From contig JAQGBZ010000062.1 of NCBI GenBank assembly GCA_034687125.1, positions 1 through 64,000 on the forward strand: a stretch of DNA of 64,000 nt. Direction: 5' to 3'. The notes beneath the pieces are model-generated. The model was not told the origin of the DNA, did no database searches, and saw only the letters and a program-made list of their open reading frames with translations. How positions within the stretch are numbered: position 1 is the stretch's first letter; each line of letters begins with the position of its first letter. Origin of the DNA: Neelides folsomi (lineage: Eukaryota > Arthropoda > Collembola > Neelipleona > Neelidae). Of the stretch, positions 62,001 through 64,000 are shown piece by piece. The position numbers were made by a program, and so were the translations under genes.

Positions 62001-64000
62001 AAATATGTACATAGTAACATTAATTAACATTATCGTTGATTACTGTCATCAAAATAATTTATGATGCGTACAACTTTGAGTATTTTAGGTTTATACAAAT
62101 ATTTAGAATTCATTCATTCATGCGCTTCCATAAATTTCCAAAGTAAAAGAGATGAGTCTTTGAAGTGTAATTAGTAAGGCTTTAGAAGAAAATGGGATAA
62201 CATGCAAATGTTCGAGGATCCTTTTTACACTCCAGCTCAAGTGATGATTCGGAAGAGGAGAAAGTTTGAAAAAATACGCAGTTCGGAAATCAAATTACTC
62301 CATGTTCTTCTTTCTGTCTCCTCCCCCACTCATGAGTGACTTTGGTTGTTGAGAAGGAGTAAAATTAAAAGTGAAGGGAAGTTAATTTCCTTTTTAATAA
62401 GTGAGACGAAATGAAGCTCATCACTTTCGTAATTTAAGAGGGGCGACAGGGGTGAGCGTCTCCTTTCCTCCGGATTAAGAGAAATATAAATGAGGAAGGA
62501 AGGGGCAGGGAAATGGGGAAGAGGGGATACAGATAACTAAAACTCGCTTACGGAGCGAAAATGATTTCTCACTGAGAAAAGATGAAGACATCTTTTCAAA
62601 CCGCGAGGTCCCATTATTTCATTCCACCTTATCGTCCTTATCGCTTCAACATCGTTTTCCCTCCTTAACGAACCCCATGAGTTGGTGAGTTAAGAGGGGA
62701 CGTCGGTGCACGTGGAGCTCCCACTCAATGTCGCCTCTTCATTAAAACTTAAATTTAACAAACTCTGGATTCCGCTTTCATTCTGGTAAATCTTTGGAAA
62801 TCTTGTTTTCGAAGCAATTTGAACTCTTGACATGCTATCTAATGTATCTCATCCTCTTACAACTTCCAATATTGCTTCCTTTCACGCACCCTCGGAGTAT
62901 TAACCGAAGAAAATACTGAGGCTTCTATTTATCTCATATAGGGGTAATAACGAGGTAACTTATAGGGCTCTTTGCGTTTTCAACGAGAATGAAGGCAATT
63001 CGTATAGTTAACCCTGTCGAACAGCCAGTGGATTTTTAATTAACAATTTCATCTAACAAATGCATAATTAATTGATTCCCGCATGAGCGAGTGAAGGATG
63101 TGGAGGAATTGAATAAAGATAATGGAAATTTCAAATGTTGAATGGTGTAAGAGATGGAGAAAGCATAACCCCAATTGCCTATTATGGAGTGAATCATAGG
63201 GACGTCCTCCGTTCCTTTTCTCCCAATGTTTTTTAAAGACTTCCAATTAAATTATCCAATCCGATTGACTCGGGTCTGTCGATTCATTTCAGCTTTATTG
63301 CTCTCCCTGGTTCTCTAAATATCCTCCTAATGTTCTTCCTGGAATTTTTATGGAATTTCTCATAACGAAGAGGCGGGGAAGTGAAGAACACCATCACTTT
63401 CCCCTCTTCTCCTACCCTAATTCTCATTCCAATCCTCGGTCAATATCATCTTCGAGTAACATTTCTCCAAATCTTCCATCCTCACTGTCAGACAACCCTC
63501 ATCTTTTATTCTTCGAGTCGCCATCACGTCGTTTCCGGCAGAACGATAAGAGATTTCCTCCTGTATAAATTCCTTCCTCCGATTTCCATAATAATAATTT
63601 AGATTCCGAGAATTATCAGATTCCAACTATCACTACCAGATTCATATTATAGATGTAATGACCTTTTCACGACTTTGTAGGGAGATTTTAACTGCATCAA
63701 CGATGACTTTGGGTGGGAATGTTTGAGGTAAATCACCTTGGGCAATATACAGGCAGTTTGAATGGATGTATTTGTACGAATTTGTCTCGCGGTTTTAGTA
63801 TTCAACCATTTCTGTTTAAAATATAGTTGAATGTAATTTTGAGTATTTACACTCGAGGGGAGTTTGAATAAACAGAAACGTTTCCTCGATCCTTTTCCTT
63901 TCTCTCTCTCCGAAGAGCGTAGGTGGTCATGGGGGAATTTTGATATCGAGGTCGTTTGGTGAAGTCGCCCTTCGCCTTCGAATAGGATCAAAAGGGGAAT
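59071..64000. other. Right-hand end without a supported gene
   Basis: Mixed AT-rich and moderately GC-rich blocks. A segment at 59.3-59.75 kb is open on both strands but has no clean splice pair. Frames at 60.2-60.6 and 63.3-64.0 kb have no coding character that I can defend. Confidence 0.4.

Overview
The window is eukaryotic nuclear DNA: AT-rich, with every recognisable gene broken by GT-AG (a few GC-AG) introns, many of them only 46-100 nt. Gene content (a Stardust/PALS1 polarity scaffold with both Par6-binding ECR motifs, an SLC22-type organic-ion transporter, CIAO2B, cytosolic tryptophanyl-tRNA synthetase) fits an arthropod. A crustacean such as a copepod is my guess, not shown by the sequence. 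There are no bacterial-type operons, CRISPR arrays, viral genes or rRNA genes that I can see, and I did not find a tRNA by eye.

Layout. 1-1745: gene-free AT-rich DNA with a short tandem repeat at 20-128. 1746-4610 (+): ten-exon SLC22-like transporter, 523 aa, including two GC-AG mini-introns. 6742-36259 (-): a large Stardust (PALS1/MPP5) gene. I reconstructed 18 exons whose phases close exactly (3657 nt, 1218 codons plus stop) from an extra N-terminal PDZ domain (36.3-24.8 kb) through a low-complexity region, ECR1, ECR2, two L27 domains, the canonical PDZ, SH3, HOOK and guanylate-kinase-like domains. The 5' end is not found. A weak upstream exon candidate sits at 44.46 kb. Alternative first exons are predicted at 30.3 kb and 19.75 kb, and the latter uses a different reading frame over shared DNA.

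45.9-55.2 kb is a compact same-strand (+) cluster: CIAO2B (three exons, 153 aa), an unrecognised AT-hook/zinc-knuckle protein (eight exons, 578 aa) and WARS1 (nine exons, 409 aa). The last two WARS1 introns carry inverted-repeat elements: a 762-bp MITE-like element with 53-nt terminal repeats, and a composite of foldback sequences sharing an ACGACTGAGG end.

57.2-57.8 kb (-): a small gene predicted to encode a secreted, lysine/arginine-rich protein of about 151 aa with no recognised homologue. The rest, to 64 kb, holds no gene I can support beyond one possible cassette exon at 59.0 kb.

Functionally, the window joins an epithelial polarity scaffold (Crumbs complex) with housekeeping genes (cytosolic Fe-S assembly, tRNA charging). 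Nothing suggests a shared pathway. The most interesting signals are the frame-continuous second PDZ on Stardust, the two-frame exon at 19 kb, and the two orphan genes.
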